The notes: a model not told the origin generated them from the letters alone. DNA of 32,288 nucleotides from QHXQ01 sp038322995 (GCA_038322995.1 JBBQGM010000058.1:1-32288), one strand, 5' to 3'. Positions 7,345-15,713 are shown, counted from the stretch's first letter. Numbers and translations: made by a program.

Positions 7345-8421
7345 ATGCGCAGAACTTCGGCGCGCACGCTCAATTTGCTCACTTGTGCTTTGATATTCTG
7401 TGGCGGCGCACAGTTCGCGCGTACGCAGACCAGGGACGTGCGCCTGATCTCGGCCCGTGCTGGCGGCGTTAATTTTGTGGCCGGGACCGTGACGGTAAAG
7501 CGCGTGGATGGCGCGGTGGCGACGCTAACGATGAACGACGATCTCCGCTCCGGCGATGTGGTGGCGACCGGCGTTGATGGGCGTGTCGAGGTCTTGCTTA
7601 ATCCCGGCTCCTATCTGCGGCTCGCGGAGAATTCCGAGTTTGAGTTGGTTGATAACTCACTCGACAACTTGCGGCTTAGACTGAATCGCGGCGCGGCCGT
7701 GGCCGAAGTGATCGGCTTCGAGGATGAACAGCCGGTCGTCAGTTTAGCCACGCCGCAAACAAAGATCGTCGTGGTCAAAAGCGGCATCTATCACGTCAAA
7801 GTTTTCGCGCCGGATACGACCGAACTGGCCGTGCGCAAAGGCGGCGCTCTGGTTGGTAATAGCACAACGGTCGTGAAGGGCGGCAAGAAAGCGATCATTA
7901 ACGGCAGCAACGCGGTGGCGTTGGTGAAGTTGACCAAGCAGGAGACGGACGCGCTCGACGATTGGAGCCGCGCCCGCGCCGAGTTTTTGGCCAAGGCCAA
8001 TGCGCGCATGACGGGCAACCCGACGCTCGTCAGCGCGCTGACAAATTGGCGCAACTTCGACGGACGGAGCAACGGCGTGTGGGGCTACGATGGTCTGGTT
8101 GGTGGCTGGTCGTTTATTCCGATCAATCGCTGGTATCTAAGTTGCCCATATGGCTACAACTACAATAATCGGCTGATCATAACGCAGCCGAATCGCGCTG
8201 ATTGTCCGGGTTGCACGCAGGAGACGGGCAACGTGCGGCGCGGTGGCGGCACTGCTACGATTGGGGATAACAGTGACAAGCGGGGTGGGACAGACAGATT
8301 TCCGTTAACGATGACGCCCGCACCGCAAGCGCCACCGGCCAGCGCGCGGCCCGAGCGGTCGGTTGAGACTGAGCGTGTTACGCGCGAATCGCCACACGAC
8401 AACATGCGCCCACCTTTATAG
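7345..8421 (+). CDS. FecR-domain exported protein
   Basis: Start ATG 7345, preceded by a strong Shine-Dalgarno (AAGGAG at 7330-7335); the frame opens at 7222 but the upstream part has no such signal. The product is 358 aa. A Sec signal peptide (LNLLTCALIFCGGAQFARTQ) is followed by a FecR-like domain at about residues 35-190. That domain has the pattern of a charged repeat (GTVTVKRVDG), LRSGDVVATGVDGRVEVLL, YLRLAENSEFELVD and KSGIYHVKVF. The rest is Asn/Tyr/Gly-rich (WRNFDGRSNGVWGYDGL) and ends in a Pro-rich charged tail. In iron uptake FecR is a membrane regulator, but free-standing exported FecR domains are common in Acidobacteriota and their role is unknown. No sigma factor is adjacent, so a regulatory role is not supported. 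Confidence 0.8.
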   Translation: MRRTSARTLNLLTCALIFCGGAQFARTQTRDVRLISARAGGVNFVAGTVTVKRVDGAVATLTMNDDLRSGDVVATGVDGRVEVLLNPGSYLRLAENSEFELVDNSLDNLRLRLNRGAAVAEVIGFEDEQPVVSLATPQTKIVVVKSGIYHVKVFAPDTTELAVRKGGALVGNSTTVVKGGKKAIINGSNAVALVKLTKQETDALDDWSRARAEFLAKANARMTGNPTLVSALTNWRNFDGRSNGVWGYDGLVGGWSFIPINRWYLSCPYGYNYNNRLIITQPNRADCPGCTQETGNVRRGGGTATIGDNSDKRGGTDRFPLTMTPAPQAPPASARPERSVETERVTRESPHDNMRPPL

Positions 8422-8467
8422 TGACAGCGCGGGCAACATCATCCCGCTGACATAGAGGCTGTCTATC

Positions 8468-8504
8468 TGCCCCGCCACCCTTGCGCTAAAGGGTGGGCGG
8501 GGCA
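8468..8504. terminator. Strong bidirectional terminator hairpin
   Basis: Left arm 8468-8482 and right arm 8489-8504 pair over about 15 bp with one bulged base and a 6-nt loop. The stem is very GC-rich (GCCCCGCC/GGCGGGGC), followed by AATTT on the plus strand. It lies between the convergent FecR and oxidoreductase genes. The stop codon of the minus-strand gene (8486-8488) falls in the loop, so its last codons are encoded by the right arm. Confidence 0.8.
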
Positions 8505-9982
8505 ATTTCATTGGCGACGATGAGTGCGGAGTGGGTGACGGCGGCGACGGCCGCGCCGGGGAAAACGGTATCGCCGACCAGATAGAGACCGGCGAGCGGC
8601 GTGCGGTGCGTGAAAGCGTGCGCGCCTGCCACATCGAGTGTTTGGCCCAGACCGCCGACCATGCCGAGTTTGCGGCGCGTCTGCTCGTAGTAGGTGCGCG
8701 GCGTGGCCGTCTCGATCACTTCGATGCCCGCGCCAAGTTCCGGCAGACGCGCGTGCAGCCGCGCCCACCATACCCCAAGCAGCGCTTGATCCTGCGTCTC
8801 AAGTTCACCCTCGTCTTCGTGATAAGCGAACCACTGCGCCGCATCCGTAAAAGTTGAGATCGTGACGGCGCGTTGCCCCGCAGGCGCGCGTGCATCCAGC
8901 GCGGCGTTGAAGGTGAACTGCGCGGTCGTCGGATCGTAAGGTTGCCCGGTTTGCCAGTCGGTAAGCGCGATGATGCGTTCGGCGGGCAGGCGCGCGCGGG
9001 CGTCTTCATTGAGACCGGCGAAGATCAGGTATGCGCCCCAGCCGCCTGTGTCGCGCAGGCGCGGGCGTAGCTCGGCGGGCGTGCGCTGCAAGCCGACGAG
9101 CTTACCGTAGGTGTCCCAAACTGTCAGATTGCTGACGACGGCGCGCGTAGCTGCGATGCGCTCGCCGCTCAAGAGATCGACGCCGACCGCGCGCCCGCCC
9201 GTGTCCGTCACGAGCCGCAGGACGGTCGTGTCTAGGCGCACGGTGCCGCCGCTCGCTTTGATCGCATCGGTGAGCGCACGGGTGAGCGCAGTCGCGCCGC
9301 CGGCGAGCGTGTAGAGACCGCGCGACGGTTCTGTGAGCGCGATGGCGGCGTAGAGATAGGCGCACTCGTGGGCGGGCGTCTGCGCGAGCGTTTGCAGTTG
9401 CGCGTCGATGAAGCGTTGGAAGCGCGGCGACGTGAGAGCGAGATGCTGCGCGGTTATGTCGTTTTGCAGCGCGCCGAGCTTGGCCGCGAGGCGCGGTTCG
9501 GCGGCCATGAGTTTCATGCGCTGCAATCTCGTCGCGGTTGTGAGGGCGGGAAAACGGCGCGCACTCCGGCGCAAGGCGTCAGCGATGGGCGCGAGTTGTT
9601 GATAGAAATTGATGGCCGCGTCCGCGCACTCAGGAAAGGCCGCGCGCAAGTCGGCCGCAAACGCTTCGGCGCTCGCGCCGCCAACGCGCACGTCCGTCAT
9701 GTCGGGCAGACGCACGACGTAGGCGGGCTTGAGCGGTTGCGCGGTGGGCGCAGCGACCGGTAGTTCGGCGAACACGCGCGCATGTAGTTCGTCCGGTTGC
9801 CAGCAGGCGTAGAGACCCGCGCCCGGCTCAAAGTCGTAGCCGCCATGTGTAAACGGCGTCAGGCAGCCACCTGCGCGCGACTCTTTTTCGAGTACGCAGA
9901 CGCTGACACCACGCGCCGCCAGTAGCGCCGCCGTGGTCAACCCGCCCACACCTGCGCCGACGACCAGTACCTCGTAAGGCAT
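8486..9982 (-). CDS. FAD-dependent phytoene desaturase/carotenoid isomerase-like oxidoreductase
   Basis: A 498-aa flavoprotein. The N-terminus has a dinucleotide-binding fold VLVVGAGVGGLTTA with G9, G11 and G14, then VCVLEKESRAGGCL, where Glu binds the ribose of FAD. The middle contains the family's ...GGATALTRALTDAIKASGG... segment. The C-terminus GLYLVGDTVFPGAAVAAVTH is the second FAD-contact motif typical of CrtI/CrtH/RetSat enzymes. These desaturate, isomerise or saturate polyene substrates, so a carotenoid or retinoid substrate is plausible, but no phytoene synthase or other crt gene is nearby. It starts 3 nt after the CPBP gene ends, indicating an operon. Its 3' end overlaps the terminator at 8468-8504. 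Substrate assignment is uncertain. Confidence 0.85.
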   Translation of the reverse strand: MPYEVLVVGAGVGGLTTAALLAARGVSVCVLEKESRAGGCLTPFTHGGYDFEPGAGLYACWQPDELHARVFAELPVAAPTAQPLKPAYVVRLPDMTDVRVGGASAEAFAADLRAAFPECADAAINFYQQLAPIADALRRSARRFPALTTATRLQRMKLMAAEPRLAAKLGALQNDITAQHLALTSPRFQRFIDAQLQTLAQTPAHECAYLYAAIALTEPSRGLYTLAGGATALTRALTDAIKASGGTVRLDTTVLRLVTDTGGRAVGVDLLSGERIAATRAVVSNLTVWDTYGKLVGLQRTPAELRPRLRDTGGWGAYLIFAGLNEDARARLPAERIIALTDWQTGQPYDPTTAQFTFNAALDARAPAGQRAVTISTFTDAAQWFAYHEDEGELETQDQALLGVWWARLHARLPELGAGIEVIETATPRTYYEQTRRKLGMVGGLGQTLDVAGAHAFTHRTPLAGLYLVGDTVFPGAAVAAVTHSALIVANEIAPPTL

Positions 9983-9985
9983 AAG

Positions 9986-10915
9986 TTAAAAGTGGAGACC
10001 GGCGGCGCGCATGACCGAGCGGATGAGCGTGCCCGTTGGGGCGGGAGACGGCGCTAGCTGCTTGAGATATTGATCGGAGACGATAGCAATGGAAGTGATG
10101 AAGTTGAAGAGCGTGTGGATGATCAGACAGGGCAGGAGGCGGCCGGTCAGTGCGCGCACGAGCGTCAGCGTTAAGCTCAGCAGCGTGATCGCGGCGATGA
10201 CGCCGACGTTCGCACGATACTGCCAGACATGCACGAGTGCGAACACCCCCGCGACAATGAAGCAGGCGACGAACGTGCCAGCCGCGCGGCGCAACGCAGG
10301 ATAGAGGACGCCGCGATAAACCGTCTCTTCGACGAGCGGCGCGGTGCAGGTCGCCAGCACAACGACGAGATAGCGCGCCGCCAGCGAACTGGAAATGATC
10401 TTTTCCAGATCGGTGTCGCCGCCTTTGAAGTAGTGCCCAATGACGGCGTTGCAGACGAACAGCAGAACAACCACGCCGGCCCAGACGAACAGTTCAAACG
10501 CGCCGAGTCGCCGACTCCAACTCAGGCCCATAAGCGCGCGGAACGAGCGCCGCCCGTTGTGCGTCACGAGCCACCAGACGAGCCAGAGCGTGAGTAGGTG
10601 GGCCGGGATGACCGCCGCCACAGAGATTAAAATGAAGTGCGGGTCGGTGAGGAGCGACGCTATGATCTTATCGGCCGGCATCCGGGCCAGGCGCGTGAGG
10701 CCATAGCCCATGCCCGCCAGCGTCGGCACGATGAACAGTAGCCCGATGCTGGCAAGCCAGACGAACACCGCGGCCGGCACGCCCCACGGCGGATTGTCTG
10801 GCTCAAGCGGGCGCACGGCGGCCTCGGCCGCTCGGGCCGCGTCCGGCCTGACTACCGCAACGTAAGGGCTGGCGCTTGGCGCTGCATCAGCGTGTATATC
10901 GGTCGGTGTGTCCAC
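9986..10915 (-). CDS. CPBP-family intramembrane metalloprotease
   Basis: A 309-aa integral membrane protein starting with GTG at 10915. A Pro/Ala-rich cytoplasmic N-terminus of about 45 residues is followed by roughly eight hydrophobic segments. The CPBP (CAAX protease/bacteriocin-processing, Abi) motifs are in order: E196-E197-xxx-R201 (VEETVYRGVLYPALRR), H229 in VFALVHVWQY, and H267-xxx-N271 in CLIIHTLFNFI. Eukaryotic relatives (Rce1) cleave prenylated CAAX proteins; bacterial ones have roles in bacteriocin immunity and membrane-protein processing, mostly unknown. It is co-transcribed with the oxidoreductase gene (3-nt gap). The GTG lies 9 nt after a -10 box and has no Shine-Dalgarno, suggesting near-leaderless translation. 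Confidence 0.88.
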   Translation of the reverse strand: MDTPTDIHADAAPSASPYVAVVRPDAARAAEAAVRPLEPDNPPWGVPAAVFVWLASIGLLFIVPTLAGMGYGLTRLARMPADKIIASLLTDPHFILISVAAVIPAHLLTLWLVWWLVTHNGRRSFRALMGLSWSRRLGAFELFVWAGVVVLLFVCNAVIGHYFKGGDTDLEKIISSSLAARYLVVVLATCTAPLVEETVYRGVLYPALRRAAGTFVACFIVAGVFALVHVWQYRANVGVIAAITLLSLTLTLVRALTGRLLPCLIIHTLFNFITSIAIVSDQYLKQLAPSPAPTGTLIRSVMRAAGLHF

Positions 10916-10924
10916 GATGAAGCG

Positions 10925-10953
10925 AGTGTAAGAGACGCGCAGATGAAGAGCAA
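10925..10953 (-). promoter_or_regulatory. Promoter of the CPBP-oxidoreductase operon
   Basis: Read on the minus strand, TTGCTC (10948-10953) and TACACT (10925-10930) are separated by exactly 17 nt. The -10 ends 9 nt before the GTG at 10915, so initiation would give a leader of only a few bases. Confidence 0.55.
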
Positions 10954-10975
10954 GGAGGAACGAAAAGCTGTGCTA

Positions 10976-11500
10976 TCAACTAACTCCACCATCTGAAGTC
11001 TTTTCACTAACCTCTAACGGCATAGCCTTTGAAAGAACAACTTCCGGCTCATGTCCTAGAAAAGCATATCTGACATCTGCAAACACAAGCCGCAAATGAA
11101 AGCAATTTGTCTCAAGCGCGATCTCATGCATTTGACGCCCAGTTGCGGAAGACCAATGTTCAGCCAGTTCACCGTTTTCAATATATGTTAAGCCCGGATA
11201 GGCATCGGCAAACCGCACGCCCCAGATGAAGCCAGCCGGTGCTTTCTTGTCTGGGTAGTCAGGGCCAGAATAAACGTGCTCGTCAGATAAGGATTGGCTG
11301 AAACTTTTCCTAAGTTTCGTTTGATAATTCGCTTCCACGCAACCGATAAACTGATACTTGTGTACATCGGTGTTAGGCGGGCCATTGCGAGCGCCGACAA
11401 TAATTTCGTAGTCACGCATGTAATCAGTGAAGCCATGCCATAAGATGGCAGCGTCGAAGAAATCTTCGCGTACTAATAATTCTTTAACCGTTAGCACCAT
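10976..11500 (-). CDS. Low-GC hypothetical protein, possibly YxiG-like
   Basis: A 174-aa soluble protein starting at ATG 11500. It contains FFDAAILWHGFTDYMRDYEI near the N-terminus, followed by a Cys/Tyr-rich central region and HEIALETNCFHLRLVFADVRY. The WHGFTDYMRDYE stretch recalls the YxiG-like group of small bacterial proteins, known to me mainly as accessory genes sometimes near polymorphic toxins; this is a memory-based match and uncertain. Base composition stands out: about 45-48% G+C by eye against over 60% in both neighbours, with many A/T-ending codons. It lies just upstream of the nudix gene's 3' end and is separated from the CPBP promoter by about 20 nt. Likely acquired by horizontal transfer. 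No function assigned. Confidence 0.65.
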   Translation of the reverse strand: MVLTVKELLVREDFFDAAILWHGFTDYMRDYEIIVGARNGPPNTDVHKYQFIGCVEANYQTKLRKSFSQSLSDEHVYSGPDYPDKKAPAGFIWGVRFADAYPGLTYIENGELAEHWSSATGRQMHEIALETNCFHLRLVFADVRYAFLGHEPEVVLSKAMPLEVSEKTSDGGVS

Positions 11501-11529
11501 TATTCAAGCTAAGCAGTCCAAAGGCTAAG

Positions 11530-12081
11530 TTACCCTTCATCCTTCATTCTAGCGGCGGCCAACGTGAGACCGATGATCGTCTTGGCGTCTTCGATCTCGC
11601 CGGCCGCGATCATGTCGAGCGCGCGGGCGAGCGGCAAGCGGACGACTTCGAGCATCTCGTCATCTTCGGGGCTAGCGGCCGTTTCGCTTAACTCCGTCGC
11701 CAGATAGACCCACATCTTCTCGGCGCAGAAGCCGGGCGAGACGAAGAACTCGGAAAGTTTGTCCAGTTGCCCCGCGATGAGGCCCAACTCTTCCTGCAAC
11801 TCGCGCGCGGCACACTCTTCGGGCGGCTCGAAATTGTCGCGCGTGCCAGCCGGGATTTCGAGCAGGTACTTAACCGTCGGATGCCTGTACTGGCGCACGA
11901 GCGCGACCGTACGGTCAGCGAAGATGGGCACGATGGCCGCGCTGCCCGGATGCCGCACCACGTCGCGCTTTATCGTTCGGCCCTGCTCGCGCACCGTATC
12001 GGTCACAACCGAGAACACGCGCCCGCTAAACACGTCCGCGCTCGCCAACACTTCGGGCGCTTCCTGCTGTGATGTATCCAT
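11530..12081 (-). CDS. NUDIX hydrolase, ADP-ribose pyrophosphatase type
   Basis: Start set at ATG 12081 (MDTSQQEAPEVLA); a TTG at 12117 in the same frame would add 12 residues. The product is 183 aa, the usual size. The Nudix box is complete: G79, E85, R93-E94-L95-x-E97-E98-x-G100 (RELQEELGL), with the Glu residues binding the divalent metal. The upstream region has SAAIVPIFADRTVALVRQYR, with the QYR typical of ADP-ribose pyrophosphatases (NudF/YqkG), which hydrolyse ADP-ribose to AMP and ribose 5-phosphate. No start signal is strong. It lies 54 nt downstream of the folC stop and is probably the last gene of the long operon. Confidence 0.88.
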   Translation of the reverse strand: MDTSQQEAPEVLASADVFSGRVFSVVTDTVREQGRTIKRDVVRHPGSAAIVPIFADRTVALVRQYRHPTVKYLLEIPAGTRDNFEPPEECAARELQEELGLIAGQLDKLSEFFVSPGFCAEKMWVYLATELSETAASPEDDEMLEVVRLPLARALDMIAAGEIEDAKTIIGLTLAAARMKDEG

Positions 12082-12135
12082 ACGTGACTTTTTAATCAAT
12101 CGGCCGGCAAAAGGCAAAGCCGCGCGGACGTGTGA

Positions 12136-13449
12136 TCAGCCAGCACTGTTTGCCCGTTCGTTGAGCAATGCTTGCAACTCACCGATCAAGTAGAGCGAGC
12201 CGGTGATGCAGATCAGTCCACCGGCGGGCGTCTGCGCGGGCGCAACGCGCAAGGCTCCGGCGGGCGTAGGCGCAAGGGTAATTTGGGTTTCATTGACATG
12301 CAGATGCGCGATCTCTGCGAGTGCCGCGAGGCTGGCGGCGCGCGGGTTGGCGGGGCGCGTCAGGATCAGTTTATGCACGACGGGGAAGAGCGCGCCCGCT
12401 AGTTTGGCTAACTCTTTATCCGCCATCGCGCCGAAGATGAGCGTGATGGGCGCGTGGACGAACTCGTCGAGATAGGCGCGCAGAGCGGTTGCGCCGGCCG
12501 GATTGTGCGCGCCGTCGAAGAGGAGCGGCGGCGTACCCACACGCAACTCAAGGCGACCGGGATGAACGGCCGTCTGTAGTCCGGCAATGATCGCGGCGCG
12601 CGGGATGTCATTGCCCTGTGCGCGGAGTGTTTCGGCGAGCGAGATGGCGACGGCCGCATTCGGCAGTTGATGCCGGCCGCGCAAGGACAGCAGCACGTCT
12701 GCGTAAACGTCGTGCGCGGTTTGAAACGTGACGCGCAGACGGCCGTCCGGCGTGGCCTCATGTACGCGTACGTCTTCGGTGGCCCACTGCGGCGGCACAT
12801 TGCATTCGTGGCAGCGGGCTTCGATAACGGTGCGAGCGGCGGGCACTTGTGGCGCGACGACCACTTGCGTGCCGGGGCGAATGATGGCGGCCTTCTCCGC
12901 CGCGATCTCCGCGAGCGTTGTGCCGAGATACGCTTGATGATCGAGCGCGATAGACGTGATGGCGAGCGTCGTGGCGCGGGCGGCGGTCGTCGCGTCGAGC
13001 CGGCCGCCGAGGCCGGTTTCAAGGATCGCGAGTTGGACGTTGCCCGCGCGAAACGCGACGAGGGCGATAGCCGTCACCTGCTCGAAGAACGTTGGCCGTG
13101 CGCCAGTTTCGGCGTGCAGTTGTTCGGCTGCCGTGCGGACTTGCGCGGCCGTGCGGGCAAATTCTACGGGCGCGATTGGTCGCCCCGCAACCTGTATGCG
13201 CTCGGTGATTGAGACGAGATGCGGCGAAGTGTAGAGCCCTGTGCGGAGGCCGGCGGCGCGGCAGATGGCGGCGAGCATAACGGCGGTCGAACCTTTGCCG
13301 TTCGTGCCGGCGATCTGTACGGCCGGAAAAGCTAGTTGCGGATCGTTGAGCGCAGCAAGTAAGCGCGTGACGTTGGCGAGACCAAGTTTCATCGCCAGCG
13401 TCTCGTGCCCCAAACTCAGCAGATAATTGACCGCTTCATCGAATTGCAT
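12136..13449 (-). CDS. folC: Folylpolyglutamate synthase/dihydrofolate synthase
   Basis: Start ATG 13449 (MQFDEAVNYLLSLG) gives 437 aa, normal for FolC; the frame opens 33 nt earlier, inside the adjoining hairpin repeat. The enzyme adds glutamate to dihydropteroate or to folates, using ATP, in the cytoplasm. The P-loop is AGTNGKGST (residues 47-55). Next come LYTSPHLVSITERIQV, the conserved ILETGLGGRLDATTA and SIALDHQAYLG segments, and in the C-terminal Mur-ligase-like domain LLFDGAHNPAGA. The gene directly follows accD, an order also found in E. coli and other bacteria. The junction between them is occupied by the nested inverted repeat at 13463-13573. Confidence 0.95.
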   Translation of the reverse strand: MQFDEAVNYLLSLGHETLAMKLGLANVTRLLAALNDPQLAFPAVQIAGTNGKGSTAVMLAAICRAAGLRTGLYTSPHLVSITERIQVAGRPIAPVEFARTAAQVRTAAEQLHAETGARPTFFEQVTAIALVAFRAGNVQLAILETGLGGRLDATTAARATTLAITSIALDHQAYLGTTLAEIAAEKAAIIRPGTQVVVAPQVPAARTVIEARCHECNVPPQWATEDVRVHEATPDGRLRVTFQTAHDVYADVLLSLRGRHQLPNAAVAISLAETLRAQGNDIPRAAIIAGLQTAVHPGRLELRVGTPPLLFDGAHNPAGATALRAYLDEFVHAPITLIFGAMADKELAKLAGALFPVVHKLILTRPANPRAASLAALAEIAHLHVNETQITLAPTPAGALRVAPAQTPAGGLICITGSLYLIGELQALLNERANSAG

Positions 13450-13462
13450 GCGGGCAATAGAC

Positions 13463-13573
13463 CACAGGGTCACGAAGGGCACAAAGGAAACGCGGGATGA
13501 TGAAAGAAAATCTGCGCCTTCATCATGCCGCGTTCGGCGCTGTGCTTTGCGCTTTGTGTCCTTCGGGCTTGTG
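13463..13573. repeat. Nested inverted repeat (cruciform-like) filling the accD-folC junction
   Basis: Outer arms at about 13463-13487 and 13551-13573 share CACGAAGG/CACAAAG-type sequence with one indel. Inner arms 13491-13504 and 13519-13532 match at 13 of 14 positions (ATGATGAA core) around a 14-nt loop. The element begins 5 nt after the accD stop and ends 14 nt before the folC ATG on the minus strand. The outer arms recall the CACGAA-type hairpins at 22360 and 27099. Confidence 0.7.
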
Positions 13574-13577
13574 CCGT

Positions 13578-14543
13578 TTAACTTTTAGGCTGCGTTATGT
13601 TGCTGATCGGTTCGGCGGTTGGCTTATCTTGCGCCTGCGGAGCGCGTCCGTTATGGCCGGGATTGAACTGCGGTTCGGCGGGCGTCTGTAGTTCCGCGTT
13701 GACCATGAAGTTCAGGAGTTTGATGATCGTGCCGCGCAACTCGCGTCTGTCCACGACCGCGTCCAGCATGCCGTGCTCGACTAAGAACTCGGAGCGTTGA
13801 AAACCCTTGGGCAGTTTCTGTCTGATAGTTTGCTCGATGACGCGCGGGCCGGCGAAGCCGATGAGCGCCTTTGGTTCGGCCAAGATTACGTCGCCGAGCA
13901 TGGCGAAGCTGGCGGTGACGCCGCCCGTCGTCGGGTCGGTCAGGAGCGAGATGAACGGCAGGCGCGCTTCGGCGAGGAGCGAGAGCGCGGCCGCGATTTT
14001 CGCCATCTGCATGAGCGAGAGCGTGCCCTCCTGCATGCGCGCCCCGCCCGACGCCGCGACTGTCAGCACCGCGCCGCGCGCGTCAATCGCGCGCTCGATG
14101 ATGCGCGTGATCTTCTCGCCCACGGCCGAACCCATCGAGCCGCCCAGGAAACTGAAATCCATCGCGCCGACGAAGGCCAGATGATTGCCGATTTGGCCGC
14201 GCGCCGTGATGATCGCTTCGGGCAGTCCGGTCGCGCGTCGTGCCTGTTGGAGGCGCTGCGGGTAAGGCTTCGTGTCCACGAAGTTGAGCGGATCGGATGA
14301 GATCACGTCCGCGTCGAGTTCTTCGTACTGCCCGTCGTCGTAGAGAAAACCGAGACGCTCGCGTGCGCCGATGCGGAAGTGGTAGGCGCAATGCACGCAG
14401 ACTTGCAGCGACTCTTCCAACTCGCGCCGGTAGAGCGCAGCATCACACTCCGGGCATTTAACGAAGATACCCTCGGTCTTAACGACGCGCTCATCCGCCG
14501 GGACGGGTTCGAGTTTCTGCTCCTTCTTCCGAAACCAGGTCAT
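13578..14543 (-). CDS. accD: Acetyl-CoA carboxylase carboxyltransferase subunit beta
   Basis: A 321-aa protein starting at ATG 14543. The beta subunit of carboxyltransferase pairs with AccA to move CO2 from biotin-carrier protein to acetyl-CoA, the first committed step of fatty-acid synthesis. A four-Cys zinc ribbon, C30-PE-C33 and C49-VH-C52, is followed by YHFRIGARERL. The crotonase-like core shows DFSFLGGSMGSAVGEKI, AASGGARMQEGTLSLMQMAK, LTDPTTGGVTASFAMLGD and IGFAGPRVIEQTI, all characteristic of AccD. A variable C-terminal tail of about 45 residues (GHNGRAPQAQ) follows. No strong Shine-Dalgarno is visible. It lies 60 nt downstream of nrnA and directly before folC. accA is not in the window. 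Confidence 0.96.
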   Translation of the reverse strand: MTWFRKKEQKLEPVPADERVVKTEGIFVKCPECDAALYRRELEESLQVCVHCAYHFRIGARERLGFLYDDGQYEELDADVISSDPLNFVDTKPYPQRLQQARRATGLPEAIITARGQIGNHLAFVGAMDFSFLGGSMGSAVGEKITRIIERAIDARGAVLTVAASGGARMQEGTLSLMQMAKIAAALSLLAEARLPFISLLTDPTTGGVTASFAMLGDVILAEPKALIGFAGPRVIEQTIRQKLPKGFQRSEFLVEHGMLDAVVDRRELRGTIIKLLNFMVNAELQTPAEPQFNPGHNGRAPQAQDKPTAEPISNITQPKS

Positions 14544-14603
14544 AGCGGCAGGCAGTATGAACTAAGAACGTGGAATGATAAAGCCCGACTGTATGCGGCC
14601 AAC

Positions 14604-15623
14604 TCAGATCGCGTTGACGACATCGCGCGGCAGCGGCGCGTGGCCGTTGTCCGGGCTGACGCTGATGTCCGGCCCCGGCTCAAGCGCGGCGATGAGTAGA
14701 CTGACGATAGTCTGCTCGGCGTCAGCCCACGCGCCGGTCAGCGTACAGCCGGCGGCGTTGCGATGGCCGCCGCCGCCAAACTGCTCGGCGATGCGCGCTA
14801 CGTTTATCTCGCCCTTCGAGCGCAAACTCGTGCGATAGACGCCGGGCGCGGTCTCCTTCAAAAACGCGACCGCTTCAACCTCACCCACGCTCATCGGGAA
14901 ATGCACAAAGCCGTCGCCATCCTCATCCGCCGCGCCCGCGCGCGCCTGCATCTCCAGGCTCAAGCGCAGCCACGCGATGCGCCCCGACGCATCGTGCCGC
15001 ACCGTCGCCAGCACATCCTTCATTAATTCGATTTTGCTCCACGGATAATTGCTGTAGACCGCCTGCGCGATCTTCGCCGGCTTCACGCCCGCGCGTACCA
15101 ACTCGGAGGCCACCTTGAAGGTGCGCTCGGTCGTGTTTGAGTAATGGAACGAGCCGGTGTCGGTGATGAGCGCGGTATAGACACATTCGGCCAACTCGCG
15201 CGTGGGGCGCACGCCGATGGCCTTGCACAGGTTATAAACCATCTCGCCGCAGGCCGAGGCGGTCGAGTCGATCCAGTTGATCTGGCCGAAATGCGAGGTG
15301 GTGGCGTGGTGGTCTATGTTGACGACGAACTGTTGGGCGAGGTCGGCCAGCCCGGGGCGCGTCGCGTCGGAACATTCGATCACAAAGACCGCATCGAAGC
15401 CGCCGCCGATAGCGGGCGCGACACGCACGCAGTCCGCGCCGGGAAGTTTCAGATAAGAATGGGGCACGGGGTCGTGCATGATAACCGCCGGGTCTTTACC
15501 GAGTGCGCGCAGCAGCCAGTAGAGACCTAAACTCGACCCTAACCCGTCGCCGTCGGGCCGGATGTGCGAGGTGATGGCAAAGCGCCGCTTCGCCTCAATC
15601 AACTCGACAACTTGACTGAGCAT
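14604..15623 (-). CDS. nrnA: DHH-family oligoribonuclease/pAp phosphatase, NrnA-like
   Basis: Start set at ATG 15623 (MLSQVVELIEAKRRFAIT), giving 339 aa. The frame continues upstream, but those 25 residues (HSSFTFIIHH...) are translated hairpin repeat. The DHH domain shows SHIRPDGDGLGSS, with His and Asp metal ligands, and VNIDHHATTSHFG. The C-terminal DHHA1 domain has EQFGGGGHRNAAG for substrate binding. NrnA degrades 2-5-nt RNA and dephosphorylates 3'-phosphoadenosine 5'-phosphate, linking RNA turnover with sulphur metabolism. Its position after rbfA in the nusA-infB operon is common in many bacteria. The tail ISVSPDNGHAPLPRDVVNAI is unrelated to the core and may be a lineage-specific extension. 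Confidence 0.93.
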   Translation of the reverse strand: MLSQVVELIEAKRRFAITSHIRPDGDGLGSSLGLYWLLRALGKDPAVIMHDPVPHSYLKLPGADCVRVAPAIGGGFDAVFVIECSDATRPGLADLAQQFVVNIDHHATTSHFGQINWIDSTASACGEMVYNLCKAIGVRPTRELAECVYTALITDTGSFHYSNTTERTFKVASELVRAGVKPAKIAQAVYSNYPWSKIELMKDVLATVRHDASGRIAWLRLSLEMQARAGAADEDGDGFVHFPMSVGEVEAVAFLKETAPGVYRTSLRSKGEINVARIAEQFGGGGHRNAAGCTLTGAWADAEQTIVSLLIAALEPGPDISVSPDNGHAPLPRDVVNAI

Positions 15624-15634
15624 GTGTGTGCAGA

Positions 15635-15713
15635 AATGATGAATGATGAATGTGAATGATGAATGAAAGACAGGTGCTTTTAATTCATCGTTCATCATTC
15701 ATCATTCATCACT
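15635..15713. repeat. Hairpin with heptamer-repeat arms (AATGATG type), rbfA-nrnA junction
   Basis: The left arm 15635-15667 is built of AATGATG units (one with a single-base loss). The right arm 15684-15713 is built of the complement CATTCAT/TTCATCA. About 26 of 28 positions pair, around a 16-nt loop. It covers nearly all of the 85-nt junction and includes the rbfA stop codon at 15709-15711. Confidence 0.8.

Noticed and set aside
9368..9763. 131-codon plus-strand ORF opposite the oxidoreductase gene
   Set aside because: Arg/Gly-rich shadow frame within a conserved flavoprotein gene.
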